Below are positions 43,636-54,162 of a stretch of 64,000 bases of DNA, in pieces (position 1 is the stretch's first letter; each line of letters opens with the position of its first letter). The DNA is from Flavicella marina (GTDB taxonomy: Bacteria; Bacteroidota; Bacteroidia; Flavobacteriales; Flavobacteriaceae): contig NZ_VYVA01000003.1 in the NCBI RefSeq assembly GCF_009193215.1, forward strand, positions 372,001-436,000, in the 5' to 3' direction. A program made the position numbers and the translations under genes. The notes under the pieces are model-generated. The model was given only the letters and a program-made list of their open reading frames with translations, was not told the DNA's origin and made no database searches.

Positions 43636-45876
43636 ATGAAAATCAAATATTTATTTTTTTGGATTGTAATTGTACCTAATATTTGTGCTTCTCAGATGCA
43701 ATTGAAAGGTATGGTTATGTCTCTAGAAGAAACATCTGTTGTGGGTTTACCGGGTGCTACAGTATTTTGGCTTGGTACTTCAATAGGTACACATACAAAT
43801 GAAAAAGGCTGGTTCGAATTGCCATTTACCGACGCAACCAATCAATTGGTGCTGAGTTTTGTTGGGTATGAAACAGACACGATTGAAATTACCAAAAAAA
43901 CAGAAGTACATCATTTTTTAAAGCCTAAAAAGACCTTGGATGAAGTGGTTGTTAATGGAAGTGTTCAAGCAACTAGTACGTCTTTCTATAGTCCGTTGAA
44001 CAAGGTGAGTATTAATGAAGCAGAGCTGTTGAAAGCAGCATGTTGCAATTTGTCTGAAAGTTTCGAAACGAACCCGATAGTGGGAGTCAGTTATTCCGAT
44101 GCATTATCGGGTGTCAAGCAAATTGAAATGCTGGGTCTTACAAGTCCTTATATATCTATTACACAAGAAAATATTCCATCCGTTCGTGGTGCTTCTCAAG
44201 TATATGGAATGTCGTTCATTCCTGGAACATGGATAGAAAGCATTCAAGTGACGAAAGGTACCGGATCTGTAGTCAATGGTTTCGAGAGTATCTCAGGTCA
44301 AATAAATACAGAATTAAAGAAACCTAGAGGAAACGATTCTTTCTTTTTAAACTTATATGGTTCAGGTGCTGGTCGTATAGAAATCAATACACATTTATTG
44401 AAAAAAGTAACTGAAAATTGGAGCACAGGAATGTTTCTTCATGGGAACACCCGGAGTTTAAAAATAGATCGCAATGCGGATGGTTTTTTAGATGTGCCAA
44501 TCGGTAGACAAATCAATCTTATGAATCGATGGCAGTATACCAACCCTAGTTCCGGTTGGGTTAGTTTCATAGATTTTAAATACGTGTCAGATCAAAAACA
44601 AATAGGAGAGGTTTTATTTGAACCTAAAAAAGATAAGTTTTCAACAATACATTATGGTGGTGAAATCGGAACAGAACGAATTGAGGCAGCGGCAAAATTA
44701 GGGTATGTGTTTGATGAGAAACCTTATCAGAGTTTTGGTTTACAAGCATCCTACAGTCAGCACCGACAAGATTCGTATTTTGGATTGAATCGTTATGATA
44801 TTGAACAGCATAGTTACTATTTCAATTCAATTTTTCAATCTATATTGTTCAATACCATGCATACTTTTAAAACAGGATTGAGTGGTGCGTTGGATATTTA
44901 TCAAGAGCAAGTGAATTCAGAGTTTTATAATAGAAACGAAAAATCTATCGGTAGTTTTTTTGAATATACCTATGATAATATCGACGATATTACAGTAGTC
45001 GCTGGTGTAAGGTTCGACTATCACTCGGTGATGGGATTTACCTTAGTTCCGAGATTGCATGTAAGATACGAGCCTTGGAGATCAGGGGTGTTCAAATTTG
45101 CGCTAGGAAAAGGACAACGAATGGCGAGTGTTTTTACGGAAAATCAAAAAATGTTTGCTTCGTCTAGAAATATCATTATTGAAAGTACAGATTCGAAAGG
45201 TGCTTACGGTTTATCACCAGAAGTAGCTTGGAATTATGGTTTGAGTTATTTACACAAATTAAAGTTGTTTTATCATGATGCGAGTTTTTCAGTTGATTAT
45301 TTTATTACGGACTTTCAGAATCAAGTGGTTGTCGATTATGATGCATCACCACAAGAAGTTCGTTTTTATAATTTAAATGGGGGTTCACAAGCAAGGTCTT
45401 TTCAAGTTCAGTTAGATTTCGAATTGAATACTAAATTGAATTTTAGATTCGCATATAAGAATAACGATGTTCAAGTAACTTATAACAAAGGAGTTTTGCG
45501 AAAAGCACTGCAACCGACAGATTTGTATTTTGCAAATATGGAATTCAAATCAAAACAAGAAAAGCAGAATCAATGGAAATGGGATGTTACTTATAGCTTG
45601 ATAGGCAAACAAAGGATACCCAATACCGAGAGTAACCCAATCGAGTATCGAATGGATGAATGGTCTTCACCTTATAGTTTGCTAAATTCACAGGTGACGT
45701 ATGTGCTTTCGAAAAAGCTAGATTTTTACGTAGGAGGTGAGAACCTTTTAAATGTTACCCAGAAAAAATCAATTTTAGGTGTAGATGATCCTTTTGGAGA
45801 TTATTTTGATACCACTCTTTTGTACGCTCCTGTGGTTGGGTCTATGTACTATGCAGGGCTACGTTATAATTTATAA
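43636..45876 (+). CDS. TonB-dependent receptor, probable metal/metallophore importer
   Basis: A 746-residue outer-membrane receptor. The ATG at 43636 is used, not the upstream in-frame TTG. The signal peptide (to about 20) precedes a carboxypeptidase-like regulatory domain (about 24-100: LKGMVMSLEETSVVGLPGAT). The plug begins near 115 with an unusual Cys pair in LKAACCNLSESFETNP, continues VSYSDALSGVKQIEMLGL and ends near ISGQINTELKKP. A 22-strand barrel ends YYAGLRYNL. The Cys-Cys in the plug and the neighbours with HYC/CC and HMA motifs suggest import of copper or a similar metal; the substrate is not proven. It is energised by ExbBD-TonB. Confidence 0.9.
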   Translation: MKIKYLFFWIVIVPNICASQMQLKGMVMSLEETSVVGLPGATVFWLGTSIGTHTNEKGWFELPFTDATNQLVLSFVGYETDTIEITKKTEVHHFLKPKKTLDEVVVNGSVQATSTSFYSPLNKVSINEAELLKAACCNLSESFETNPIVGVSYSDALSGVKQIEMLGLTSPYISITQENIPSVRGASQVYGMSFIPGTWIESIQVTKGTGSVVNGFESISGQINTELKKPRGNDSFFLNLYGSGAGRIEINTHLLKKVTENWSTGMFLHGNTRSLKIDRNADGFLDVPIGRQINLMNRWQYTNPSSGWVSFIDFKYVSDQKQIGEVLFEPKKDKFSTIHYGGEIGTERIEAAAKLGYVFDEKPYQSFGLQASYSQHRQDSYFGLNRYDIEQHSYYFNSIFQSILFNTMHTFKTGLSGALDIYQEQVNSEFYNRNEKSIGSFFEYTYDNIDDITVVAGVRFDYHSVMGFTLVPRLHVRYEPWRSGVFKFALGKGQRMASVFTENQKMFASSRNIIIESTDSKGAYGLSPEVAWNYGLSYLHKLKLFYHDASFSVDYFITDFQNQVVVDYDASPQEVRFYNLNGGSQARSFQVQLDFELNTKLNFRFAYKNNDVQVTYNKGVLRKALQPTDLYFANMEFKSKQEKQNQWKWDVTYSLIGKQRIPNTESNPIEYRMDEWSSPYSLLNSQVTYVLSKKLDFYVGGENLLNVTQKKSILGVDDPFGDYFDTTLLYAPVVGSMYYAGLRYNL

Positions 45877-45887
45877 AATATAAAAAA

Positions 45888-46229
45888 ATGAGAAAACTAA
45901 TTAAAGTGCTGTTATTGTTTATTTCGGTTGTTGCTTATTCGCAACAGATACCAGAGAAAAGTAAAAAAAGAAATAGTGTTCTAGAAGTAAATGGTAATTG
46001 TGAAATGTGCAAGGCGCGTATCGAAAAAGCTTGTTTGAAAACTAAAGGTGTGAAATATGCCTATTGGGATGTTGCTTCAAAAAAGCTGAGTGTAGTTTAT
46101 AATGAAAATAAAACTGAATTGTCAGATATTCAACAATCGGTTCTAATGGTTGGACATGATGTTGATTCTTTACGAGCAGCAGCACCAGTTTACAATAGAT
46201 TGCATGCTTGTTGTAAATTTCGAGAATAA
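45888..46229 (+). CDS. periplasmic heavy-metal-associated (HMA) domain protein
   Basis: A 113-residue exported protein (signal peptide to about residue 19). It has a single HMA fold with the metal-binding CxxC at Cys38/Cys41 (GNCEMCKARIEKAC), preceding the typical KGVKYAYWDVASKKLSVVY strand. A second potential metal site lies at the C-terminus: His106, Cys108, Cys109 in LHACCKF. It follows the receptor by 11 bp and is probably a metal carrier receiving its ion in the periplasm. A terminator closes the locus. Confidence 0.9.
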   Translation: MRKLIKVLLLFISVVAYSQQIPEKSKKRNSVLEVNGNCEMCKARIEKACLKTKGVKYAYWDVASKKLSVVYNENKTELSDIQQSVLMVGHDVDSLRAAAPVYNRLHACCKFRE

Positions 46230-46230
46230 A

Positions 46231-46260
46231 AAAATGCGACCGTTCGGTCGCATTTTTTTT
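46231..46260. terminator. bidirectional terminator between HMA gene and outer-membrane receptor gene
   Basis: Arms ATGCGACC (46234-46241) and GGTCGCAT (46246-46253) are flanked by an A-run on the left and a T-run on the right. It sits between two convergent genes and overlaps the stop codon of the leftward one by two bases. Confidence 0.85.
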
Positions 46261-49003
46261 AACTGCGTTTATTTTTTTTCTTTTTTGAGCCATTGTTTAA
46301 TCTGTAGGTGTAGCTAATAACGGCATACATACCTAGGCTCTCTGTAGTTATTTCTTCGTAATAATTTACATTACTTCTTCTGTGAATATCTACGTTTTTA
46401 TTCAACATGTCGATTAACAATAGTTTGAAAACATTGTTTTTCTTTTTTGTAAGTGAATAAGAAATGGCAGCATTCCACAAGGGTAAAGTTCTGTCTGGAG
46501 AAAATTTACTGTCAGTGTAAATAAAATAATCGAATTGGGTGTTGAAGGTGAATTTTGATGTAATGTCGTAATCTAGCATAGTAAAATAATGCTGGGTAAC
46601 GAACTGTCTGTTAAGGTCTCTTACTATTGAAAAGTTTGTTTGATTTAAGGTGTATTCACCGCCAAGTTTTAAGTCGTATATTTTTTTATTGTTGTTTTCG
46701 AATTTTAAATAGCCTGAATATTTTTTTGCACTGACATCATTCAATTCAAGGTTGACAAGGGTGTTAGATACAGCAAAAGAGTTTCTATTTTTTATGGTGT
46801 ATCGGATTCCTAGACCATTTACTTTTTTGCTCAGACTAAAAGCAGTGGTGATATTGTCTTTAGTACCAATGTTTTCAAAGCTTCTAGTTCGTATAAAGTT
46901 GTCGTCGATCTCAACGGTTTGCACAATAGCATCATCAGTGTGTTGATATCGGACATTTCCGTAAAAAGTTAAACCTGCATTTTGATCATAGACATTTACT
47001 CTTAGTAATAAATCGTCTCGTTGTTCAGGATTTAGATTTGGGTTTCCTTTTCTGATAAAAAAAGGATTCAAGTCATTGATAACGGTTGAACTTTGAAAGG
47101 TAGTCGGGTTCTTTACTATTTTTTTATAGTTGATTCTGTATTTTCTACCTCTTTTCGGAATGTACTGTAGTTTTGCAATAGGGTTGATAAAACTGTTCGT
47201 TTTTCGGTTTGGATTCATGTTCGTTTCTCCAAACTCTCGACTTATATTTTGGTATTCTGCACCAGCATAGATATTCAGTTTTTCAATATTGTAGCTATAA
47301 CCTGCTCTTGATTGATAATTGAATTCTTGATGTTTGTACTGATACGCTAAAATTTCAGCCTCTCTGCTATTGTCGATAAAAGTTTTCGATTGATAAATGT
47401 CTTCGTCAATTTTACGGTATGAGTTTACCGCTTCTATTTTTATATAATGGTCGTTACCCAGAGGTTCTGTATATTTCGCATTGTAATTTAAATAGTTGTT
47501 GTCAATTATCTCATCTCTAAAGATATCAGTTTCAAAAGTTGTTGTGTTATCGGTATCGATATTACGCTTGTTTAGCGTGTATTGTTGATTGTAACGTTTC
47601 AGTTTTTCCGTAGTAGCATAAGTTCCAACACTGAAGTTTTTTCCTTTGTCATTTAACTTTTTGTAAAAATTGAGTTTAACATTACCATTCTGCTTGTTAA
47701 ACTTGTTGTTGAAACGACTATCATTAGTAGCTCTTAATGTATCTTGCTCGTTGTAATAATTTGTAAATCTATTTAATAGGGTGTTTCTGTCGTTGATACT
47801 GTATCCACCTTTCGCGAAAAAACTATAGGTTTTGTGAGATTGATTTAGGTAGTTGAAATTTAATTTATGGTCTTTGTTTTGATTGTCGAATTGACTAACA
47901 TAATCAGAGTTAAAGCTACCAGAATTTTGAAAAGAGGTTCTTTTAGTGTAAGAAGTTCCATCGTTGTCTGAGTAGTTGTATGTGTAATCGGCATTTAAGG
48001 ATTCACGTTTTTTGAATTCATGTCCAAAATGCAAACCTGCAATTTGAGTATTTAAAAACCCACTCAGTTTTTTTTTTGGAATGTCACTCTCTTCGTTTTC
48101 ATCTTGATCTCCTAGACCATTTGCATTTTGTAAAAAATCTCTAATATTAGAACCAGTTACATTGATGTTATTTGTTTTGGCTACAGCTGAAAACTGTGTT
48201 TTAGATGAAAAGCGATTGTAGTTGGCATTTGCGAAATAGCGATTGTCAAGTCCGATTCCAGCAGAAGCTTTACCAAAGCCTCTATTTTTTTTGTCTTTTT
48301 TTAGTGTGAAGTTTAAAATTACTTGTTTGTTTCCATCACTGACTCCTGTTAACTCAGATTCGTCACTTTTTTTATCAATCACTTCTACTTTGGCGATAAC
48401 ATCAGCCGAGAGATTTTTCATAACCACTGATGGATCACCCCCGAAAAATTCCTTTCCATCAACATAAATTTTCGTGACTTCATTACCCTGTGCAATCATT
48501 TTTCCGTCAGAGTCAATTTCCATTCCTGGTAATTTTTCTAACATTTCTTCTATATTATCGTCATGATTTATCTTAAATGCTGAGGTGTTGAAAGCCACCG
48601 TGTCTTTTTTTATTTGGATCGGAACAACCGCTGAAATCGTGACCTCGTCTAATACACCAATATCTTCCTCTAAAATGATGCTACTTAAGTCAATGGCCTG
48701 GTTTTTATATACAATTGTTTTGAAAAAGGATTTGAATCCGGTTGAATGAACTTGAAGCAACATAGAGTCTCTAGCATCTTCAACCAGTTTAAACAAACCG
48801 TCTTGATCAGTTGTAGTGTAGTTGATCATTGTTGAGTCTGTAGGGTGTAGTAAGACGACAGAAGCATATTCTAAAGGTTCGTTTTCAGGTGTAACAATTT
48901 TCCCAGTGATAGAAGGAGTATCTTGTGCAGTGATTGTAAGAGTTGAAATAGTACAAAGAAATACGAATATGAGTTGAATGTTTTTTTGAAGGTTAATTGG
49001 CAT
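46259..49003 (-). CDS. TonB-receptor-like outer-membrane beta-barrel family protein
   Basis: A 914-residue protein. After the signal peptide (cleavage near TITAQ, residue 27) come a carboxypeptidase-like regulatory domain (about 32-110), a plug-like region (DNIEEMLEKLPGMEIDSDGKMIAQGNEV, then IYVDGKEFFGGDPSVVMKNL) and a large barrel ending NNGSKKKKNKRS, an unusually basic tail. It is the OMP_b-brl_3 type, common in Bacteroidota. Its substrate is unknown; it does not carry the Cys pair of the neighbouring receptor. It is read leftward on its own. Confidence 0.88.
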   Translation of the reverse strand: MPINLQKNIQLIFVFLCTISTLTITAQDTPSITGKIVTPENEPLEYASVVLLHPTDSTMINYTTTDQDGLFKLVEDARDSMLLQVHSTGFKSFFKTIVYKNQAIDLSSIILEEDIGVLDEVTISAVVPIQIKKDTVAFNTSAFKINHDDNIEEMLEKLPGMEIDSDGKMIAQGNEVTKIYVDGKEFFGGDPSVVMKNLSADVIAKVEVIDKKSDESELTGVSDGNKQVILNFTLKKDKKNRGFGKASAGIGLDNRYFANANYNRFSSKTQFSAVAKTNNINVTGSNIRDFLQNANGLGDQDENEESDIPKKKLSGFLNTQIAGLHFGHEFKKRESLNADYTYNYSDNDGTSYTKRTSFQNSGSFNSDYVSQFDNQNKDHKLNFNYLNQSHKTYSFFAKGGYSINDRNTLLNRFTNYYNEQDTLRATNDSRFNNKFNKQNGNVKLNFYKKLNDKGKNFSVGTYATTEKLKRYNQQYTLNKRNIDTDNTTTFETDIFRDEIIDNNYLNYNAKYTEPLGNDHYIKIEAVNSYRKIDEDIYQSKTFIDNSREAEILAYQYKHQEFNYQSRAGYSYNIEKLNIYAGAEYQNISREFGETNMNPNRKTNSFINPIAKLQYIPKRGRKYRINYKKIVKNPTTFQSSTVINDLNPFFIRKGNPNLNPEQRDDLLLRVNVYDQNAGLTFYGNVRYQHTDDAIVQTVEIDDNFIRTRSFENIGTKDNITTAFSLSKKVNGLGIRYTIKNRNSFAVSNTLVNLELNDVSAKKYSGYLKFENNNKKIYDLKLGGEYTLNQTNFSIVRDLNRQFVTQHYFTMLDYDITSKFTFNTQFDYFIYTDSKFSPDRTLPLWNAAISYSLTKKKNNVFKLLLIDMLNKNVDIHRRSNVNYYEEITTESLGMYAVISYTYRLNNGSKKKKNKRS

Positions 49004-49146
49004 TATGAGTCTTAGGGTTATTGGTTTTTATCGGTCGACGTGTAAGACTCAAAAACTAGACCAAAGTTTAAAATGATTTTTTAGAGGAGGTCAAATCAAC
49101 AGTATTTTTTTCTTTTTATCTTGATGTTCATTGTGTTTCTTGTATC

Positions 49147-49182
49147 AAAAAAAAGTGCTTTTGAATTTTCAAAAGCACTTTT
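49147..49182 (-). terminator. rho-independent terminator after groEL
   Basis: A perfect 15-bp stem (49151-49165 with 49168-49182), followed on the minus strand by an eight-T run (A-run at 49147-49154). Confidence 0.9.
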
Positions 49183-49204
49183 AAAATAAGTATAAGGTTT
49201 GATA

Positions 49205-50851
<1,647 letters not shown>

Positions 50852-50891
50852 TTAATGTTTTTTATTGTGAATAAAGATTTGTAAGAGTTTT

Positions 50892-51170
50892 TTAAACGAT
50901 TGCGAAGATGTCGCTTTCTCTCATGATTAAATAATCTGTACCCTCTAGTTTTAACTCGGTTCCTGCATATTTACCATACAATACTGTGTCACCAACTTTT
51001 ACAGTCATTTTTTCATCTTTGGTTCCGTTTCCAACTGCAACTACTGTACCTTTTGAAGGTTTTTCTTTTGCTGAGTCTGGAATGATTAATCCTGAAGCAG
51101 TTGTCGTTTCAGCTGCTAATGGTTCTACAAGTACCCTGTCTGCTAATGGTTTGATGTTTACATTACTCAT
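50892..51170 (-). CDS. groES: 10-kDa co-chaperonin GroES
   Basis: A 92-residue lid protein of the GroEL chamber. Family blocks are [17 protein letters not shown] (5-21), the mobile loop [12 protein letters not shown] (about 21-32) and [15 protein letters not shown] near 63-77. It is the first gene of the groES-groEL operon. Upstream sequence lacks a CIRCE (TTAGCACTC) inverted repeat, so HrcA-type control is not indicated; a possible sigma-54 type site is present instead. Confidence 0.98.
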   Translation of the reverse strand: MSNVNIKPLADRVLVEPLAAETTTASGLIIPDSAKEKPSKGTVVAVGNGTKDEKMTVKVGDTVLYGKYAGTELKLEGTDYLIMRESDIFAIV

Positions 51171-51214
51171 ATTATATAATTTTTATATAGGTTATATTAT
51201 TTTCTGTCTATCAT

Positions 51215-51248
51215 AGCTAAAAATATGCCATTTCGAATTCTATGCCAT
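51215..51248 (-). promoter_or_regulatory. candidate groES promoter region with direct repeat and sigma-54-like site
   Basis: Two copies of ATGGCATA (minus-strand orientation) at 51241-51248 and 51224-51231 lie 17 bp apart. The second is followed by TTTTTAGCT, placing GG and GC exactly 10 bases apart as in sigma-54 promoters (TGGCAyr-N4-TTGCw). One base of the -12 box differs. No TTG/TAnnTTTG pair fits better. Confidence 0.4.
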
Positions 51249-51251
51249 TTT

Positions 51252-51289
51252 GTAAAAAAAAATGCCAAGGTGTCATTTTCCTTGGCATT
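51252..51289 (-). terminator. terminator after secG (end of miaB operon)
   Basis: A perfect 10-bp stem AATGCCAAGG / CCTTGGCATT (51261-51270 with 51280-51289) with a 9-nt loop, followed on the minus strand by a long T-run (51253-51260). Confidence 0.88.
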
Positions 51290-51311
51290 TTTGTGTCAAC
51301 TTTTCTAGTTG

Positions 51312-51650
51312 TTATTCTTCTTCTGTGTCTTCAACTTCTGGTAGTGCAGGAGCTTCATCTTCAGAAATACGATTGTTTAAAGTTTCTTCGATTTGAGATT
51401 CTTGAGAATTAGAATTCTCTCTTGGAATCGCAAAGTTTGATAAAAGAATCATCGCCATCAATGCAATTGCCAATGTCCAAGTACTTTTGTCTAAGAAATT
51501 ATTAGTGCTTTGAACTCCTCCCATTGATTGAGAACCACCACCTCCGAAAGATGAAGATAAACCTCCTCCTTTAGGGTTTTGAACCATAATGATTAATACT
51601 AGCAATACTGCTACAATAAGGATAAGGATTAAAAACAACGTATATGTCAT
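51312..51650 (-). CDS. secG: preprotein translocase subunit SecG
   Basis: A 112-residue inner-membrane protein with two hydrophobic helices (about 3-22 and 56-74). They flank the conserved loop QNPKGGGLSSSFGGGGSQSMGG, in which KGGGLSSSFGG is typical of SecG. The C-terminal 35 residues form an acidic tail. It assists SecYE during protein export. It is the last gene of the miaB operon, 2 bp after the TPR-like gene, and is followed by a terminator. Confidence 0.93.
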   Translation of the reverse strand: MTYTLFLILILIVAVLLVLIIMVQNPKGGGLSSSFGGGGSQSMGGVQSTNNFLDKSTWTLAIALMAMILLSNFAIPRENSNSQESQIEETLNNRISEDEAPALPEVEDTEEE

Positions 51651-51652
51651 GA

Positions 51653-52348
51653 TTATTTATTTTTTAAGTATTCTATTTTCTTAATTTGGTCTGCAAAGAA
51701 ACCACTTTTTTCTGGATATTTCAAAATTAATATTTTATATGCATTGATTGCATTCGTATATTTTTTTTGTTCTAAATATACTTTTGCCAATGTTTCGGTC
51801 ATTAATTCTTCTTCGTTATAGTAATTCTCGTTAGAAACAGTGTGAGAGCTTTCTTTTGAAATAGGTTTTATCGTAGGGTTTACTTCAATAAATTTATCGA
51901 TTAAGTCACTGTTTTTATCGATGTTTTTCTCAGAAATTTCATTCCTGTTAATGGTTTTTTTAGACGATAGTTGTAGCCATTGATGAAACGAATGTGTTTC
52001 GTTTTTATCAAACTCTAAAGGTGTTCCTATCTCTAGATCTTCAGAAAAAGTTTGTTTAGTTGTTACTTGCTTTTTTGAGACCACCTTCTTTGATTGAGCT
52101 TTACTTTGAGAAAATGCGAAATCACTTATGAAATCAAATAAAATCGCTCTATCGATGGTATGTGCAGCAGTTTTTTTTAATTGATTGTTGTATTTAAAAC
52201 TGTTGTTTTGTTTTAAACCTTTTATATAAAGGGCTTTTGCTGATTGAAAATAAGGATATTTTTCGGTGATGCTTTCTAGCGCCGTAACAAAATCAGCATT
52301 GATCTGTTTGGGTGAATTTAAACCATCGAAAAAAACTTTTTTATCCAT
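51653..52348 (-). CDS. tetratricopeptide-like protein of unknown function
   Basis: A 231-residue cytosolic protein. The C-terminal end carries one clear TPR-like helix pair (TETLAKVYLEQKKYTNAINAY, then LKYPEKSGFFADQIKKI). An N-terminal helical part contains YPYFQSAKALYIKGLKQ near residues 32-48. The middle is Ser/Lys-rich and probably disordered. No signal peptide is evident. It lies between lptE and secG with gaps of 3 and 2 bp. A conserved position beside outer-membrane assembly and export genes suggests an envelope role (inference), but no function is assigned. Confidence 0.82.
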   Translation of the reverse strand: MDKKVFFDGLNSPKQINADFVTALESITEKYPYFQSAKALYIKGLKQNNSFKYNNQLKKTAAHTIDRAILFDFISDFAFSQSKAQSKKVVSKKQVTTKQTFSEDLEIGTPLEFDKNETHSFHQWLQLSSKKTINRNEISEKNIDKNSDLIDKFIEVNPTIKPISKESSHTVSNENYYNEEELMTETLAKVYLEQKKYTNAINAYKILILKYPEKSGFFADQIKKIEYLKNK

Positions 52349-52351
52349 TTT

Positions 52352-52855
52352 TTACCAGTTAGCTACAGATGCGTTAAAAATGTCTTGAGTAATACGTTCG
52401 AAAATTTCATCCAATGCGGTTTCTAAAACACTACCTGCAAGTTGCGCGTTGGCATCAAAATCATGGAAGTGTGAAAAGCTTTTTTCAAAATCTTTTTTCT
52501 CATCAAGTTTGTTGTAAAAGCGAACATTTACTACGATGGTTAGTCTACTTTGTGCTGCTGTTTGATCTGCAGTTGCAGTCATTGGAGTTACACGATAATT
52601 TGTGATTTCACCTTCGAAAAATAAATCTCCATTAGACTTAACGAGACTTAAATTAGTTTGACGCAAAAATAAATCTTGCAAATCTTGAGTGAAGCGTTGA
52701 CTCAATCCAGGTTCAACTAACGGTGCATTATTAGGGAAATAATTTACTTGCAAAGTCTTTGCATTACCGGTATCACCTCCTGTGAATGAATAAATACCGC
52801 AACCCGCTAAACTTGCTATGAAGATAAGGGCTAAAAAAAGAGTTTTTAGTTTCAT
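52352..52855 (-). CDS. lptE: LptE-family LPS-assembly lipoprotein
   Basis: A 167-residue lipoprotein with lipobox SLAGC (Cys19). The mature part follows the Bacteroidota LptE pattern: IYSFTGGDTGNAKTLQV, FTQDLQDLFLRQTNLSLV and GDLFFEGEITNYRVTP. LptE plugs the LptD barrel that inserts lipopolysaccharide into the outer leaflet. It is 68 bp after the sigma-54 activator gene and 3 bp before the TPR gene. The assignment rests on family pattern and operon position. Confidence 0.88.
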   Translation of the reverse strand: MKLKTLFLALIFIASLAGCGIYSFTGGDTGNAKTLQVNYFPNNAPLVEPGLSQRFTQDLQDLFLRQTNLSLVKSNGDLFFEGEITNYRVTPMTATADQTAAQSRLTIVVNVRFYNKLDEKKDFEKSFSHFHDFDANAQLAGSVLETALDEIFERITQDIFNASVANW

Positions 52856-52923
52856 ATGTATATTGTGCTACTCCGGTTTGAAAATTAATCAATATTGATG
52901 ACTTCACCTAAGAAGTGCGAGAA

Positions 52924-54150
52924 TTATAAATTGTATTGTTTTATTTTTCTGTAAAGCGTTCTTTCAGAAATACCTAATTCTTTGGCCGCTAATTTTCGTT
53001 TGTTTTGATTTTTTTCGAGTGATTTTTTAATCATCTCAATTTCTTTTTCATGAAGGGATAGCGATTCATCTTCTTCAATAGTTTCGGCATATTCGTAATT
53101 GCTTATTGGATTTGGTTGCTGAATTTGAATAAGTTCAACATTTTTATCGTTAGAAAAATTAGCACTCTCTTTTTTAAACTCTTCTAAGAGATGTAGTTTT
53201 TCTGTCGGAATTTCTGCCGTGTTTTTGTTTTTAATTAAGTCAAGAGTTAATGCTTTTAATTCATTGAAATCTTTTCTTAACTCGTATAGTGCTTTGTATA
53301 AAACATCTCTATCCTCAGAAAAATCACTTTCATTATTAGTACTTTCTACAATTGCTGGAAGATTGTTGTAGTTTGGTAAGTACTGAATTAATTTTTCAGG
53401 GCCAATGTTTCTGCTTTCTTCTACAACAGAAATTTGCTCAGCAATATTTCTTAACTGACGTATGTTTCCAGGGAATCTGTAGTTAAGTAATAGATTTACC
53501 GCATCGTCATTTAAGCGAATGGTTGGCATTCTGTATTTCTGCGCAAAATCTGAGGCAAATTTTCGAAACAATAAATGAATATCGTTTTCTCTTTCTCTTA
53601 AAGGAGGCAAATGCAACTCAATAGTGCTCAATCGGTAGTAAAGATCTTCTCTAAATTTCCCCTTTTGAATGGCTTGCTGCATTTTCATATTTGTTGCGGC
53701 AACAATTCTCACATCCGTTTTTTGTACTTGAGAAGAACCTACTTTGATAAATTCACCATTTTCTAAAACACGTAAAAGTCGTACTTGGGTGGTGAGTGGT
53801 AATTCACCTACTTCATCCAGAAAAATAGTTCCCCCATCAGCAACTTCAAAATATCCTTTTCGTGTCGATGTTGCTCCAGTAAAAGCACCTTTTTCGTGTC
53901 CGAACAATTCACTGTCGATCGTTCCTTCAGGAATCGCACCACAGTTTACTGCGATATAATTGCAATGTTTTCTGTGAGACAATTGGTGAATGATTTTCGG
54001 AATGGTTTCTTTACCAACACCACTTTCACCCGTTACCAAAACAGAAATATCTGTTGGAGCAACACGCATTGCTTTTTCTAAAGAACGATTAAGTTTCTCG
54101 TCATTTCCTATTATCTCGAAACGTTGTTTTATTGTCGTCAATCCTTCCAT
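52924..54150 (-). CDS. sigma-54-dependent transcriptional activator without N-terminal sensor domain
   Basis: A 408-residue AAA+ enhancer-binding protein. The ATPase domain starts almost at residue 10: Walker A GESGVGKE (41-48), sigma-54-contacting loop GAFTGA (88-93), Walker B GGTIFLDE (106-113) and the R-finger region REDLYYRLSTIELHLPPLRER. A linker of about 110 residues with low conservation follows, then a Fis-type HTH (KRKLAAKELGISERTLYRKIKQ) ends the protein. It has no receiver, GAF or PAS domain, so activity is likely controlled by expression or a partner. It starts 12 bp after miaB. Confidence 0.93.
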   Translation of the reverse strand: MEGLTTIKQRFEIIGNDEKLNRSLEKAMRVAPTDISVLVTGESGVGKETIPKIIHQLSHRKHCNYIAVNCGAIPEGTIDSELFGHEKGAFTGATSTRKGYFEVADGGTIFLDEVGELPLTTQVRLLRVLENGEFIKVGSSQVQKTDVRIVAATNMKMQQAIQKGKFREDLYYRLSTIELHLPPLRERENDIHLLFRKFASDFAQKYRMPTIRLNDDAVNLLLNYRFPGNIRQLRNIAEQISVVEESRNIGPEKLIQYLPNYNNLPAIVESTNNESDFSEDRDVLYKALYELRKDFNELKALTLDLIKNKNTAEIPTEKLHLLEEFKKESANFSNDKNVELIQIQQPNPISNYEYAETIEEDESLSLHEKEIEMIKKSLEKNQNKRKLAAKELGISERTLYRKIKQYNL

Positions 54151-54162
54151 AGAAATTATTTT

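Noticed and set aside
51171-51260. CIRCE/HrcA element upstream of groES
   Set aside because: No TTAGCACTC-N9-GAGTGCTAA match was found; the repeated ATGGCATA motif is direct rather than inverted.
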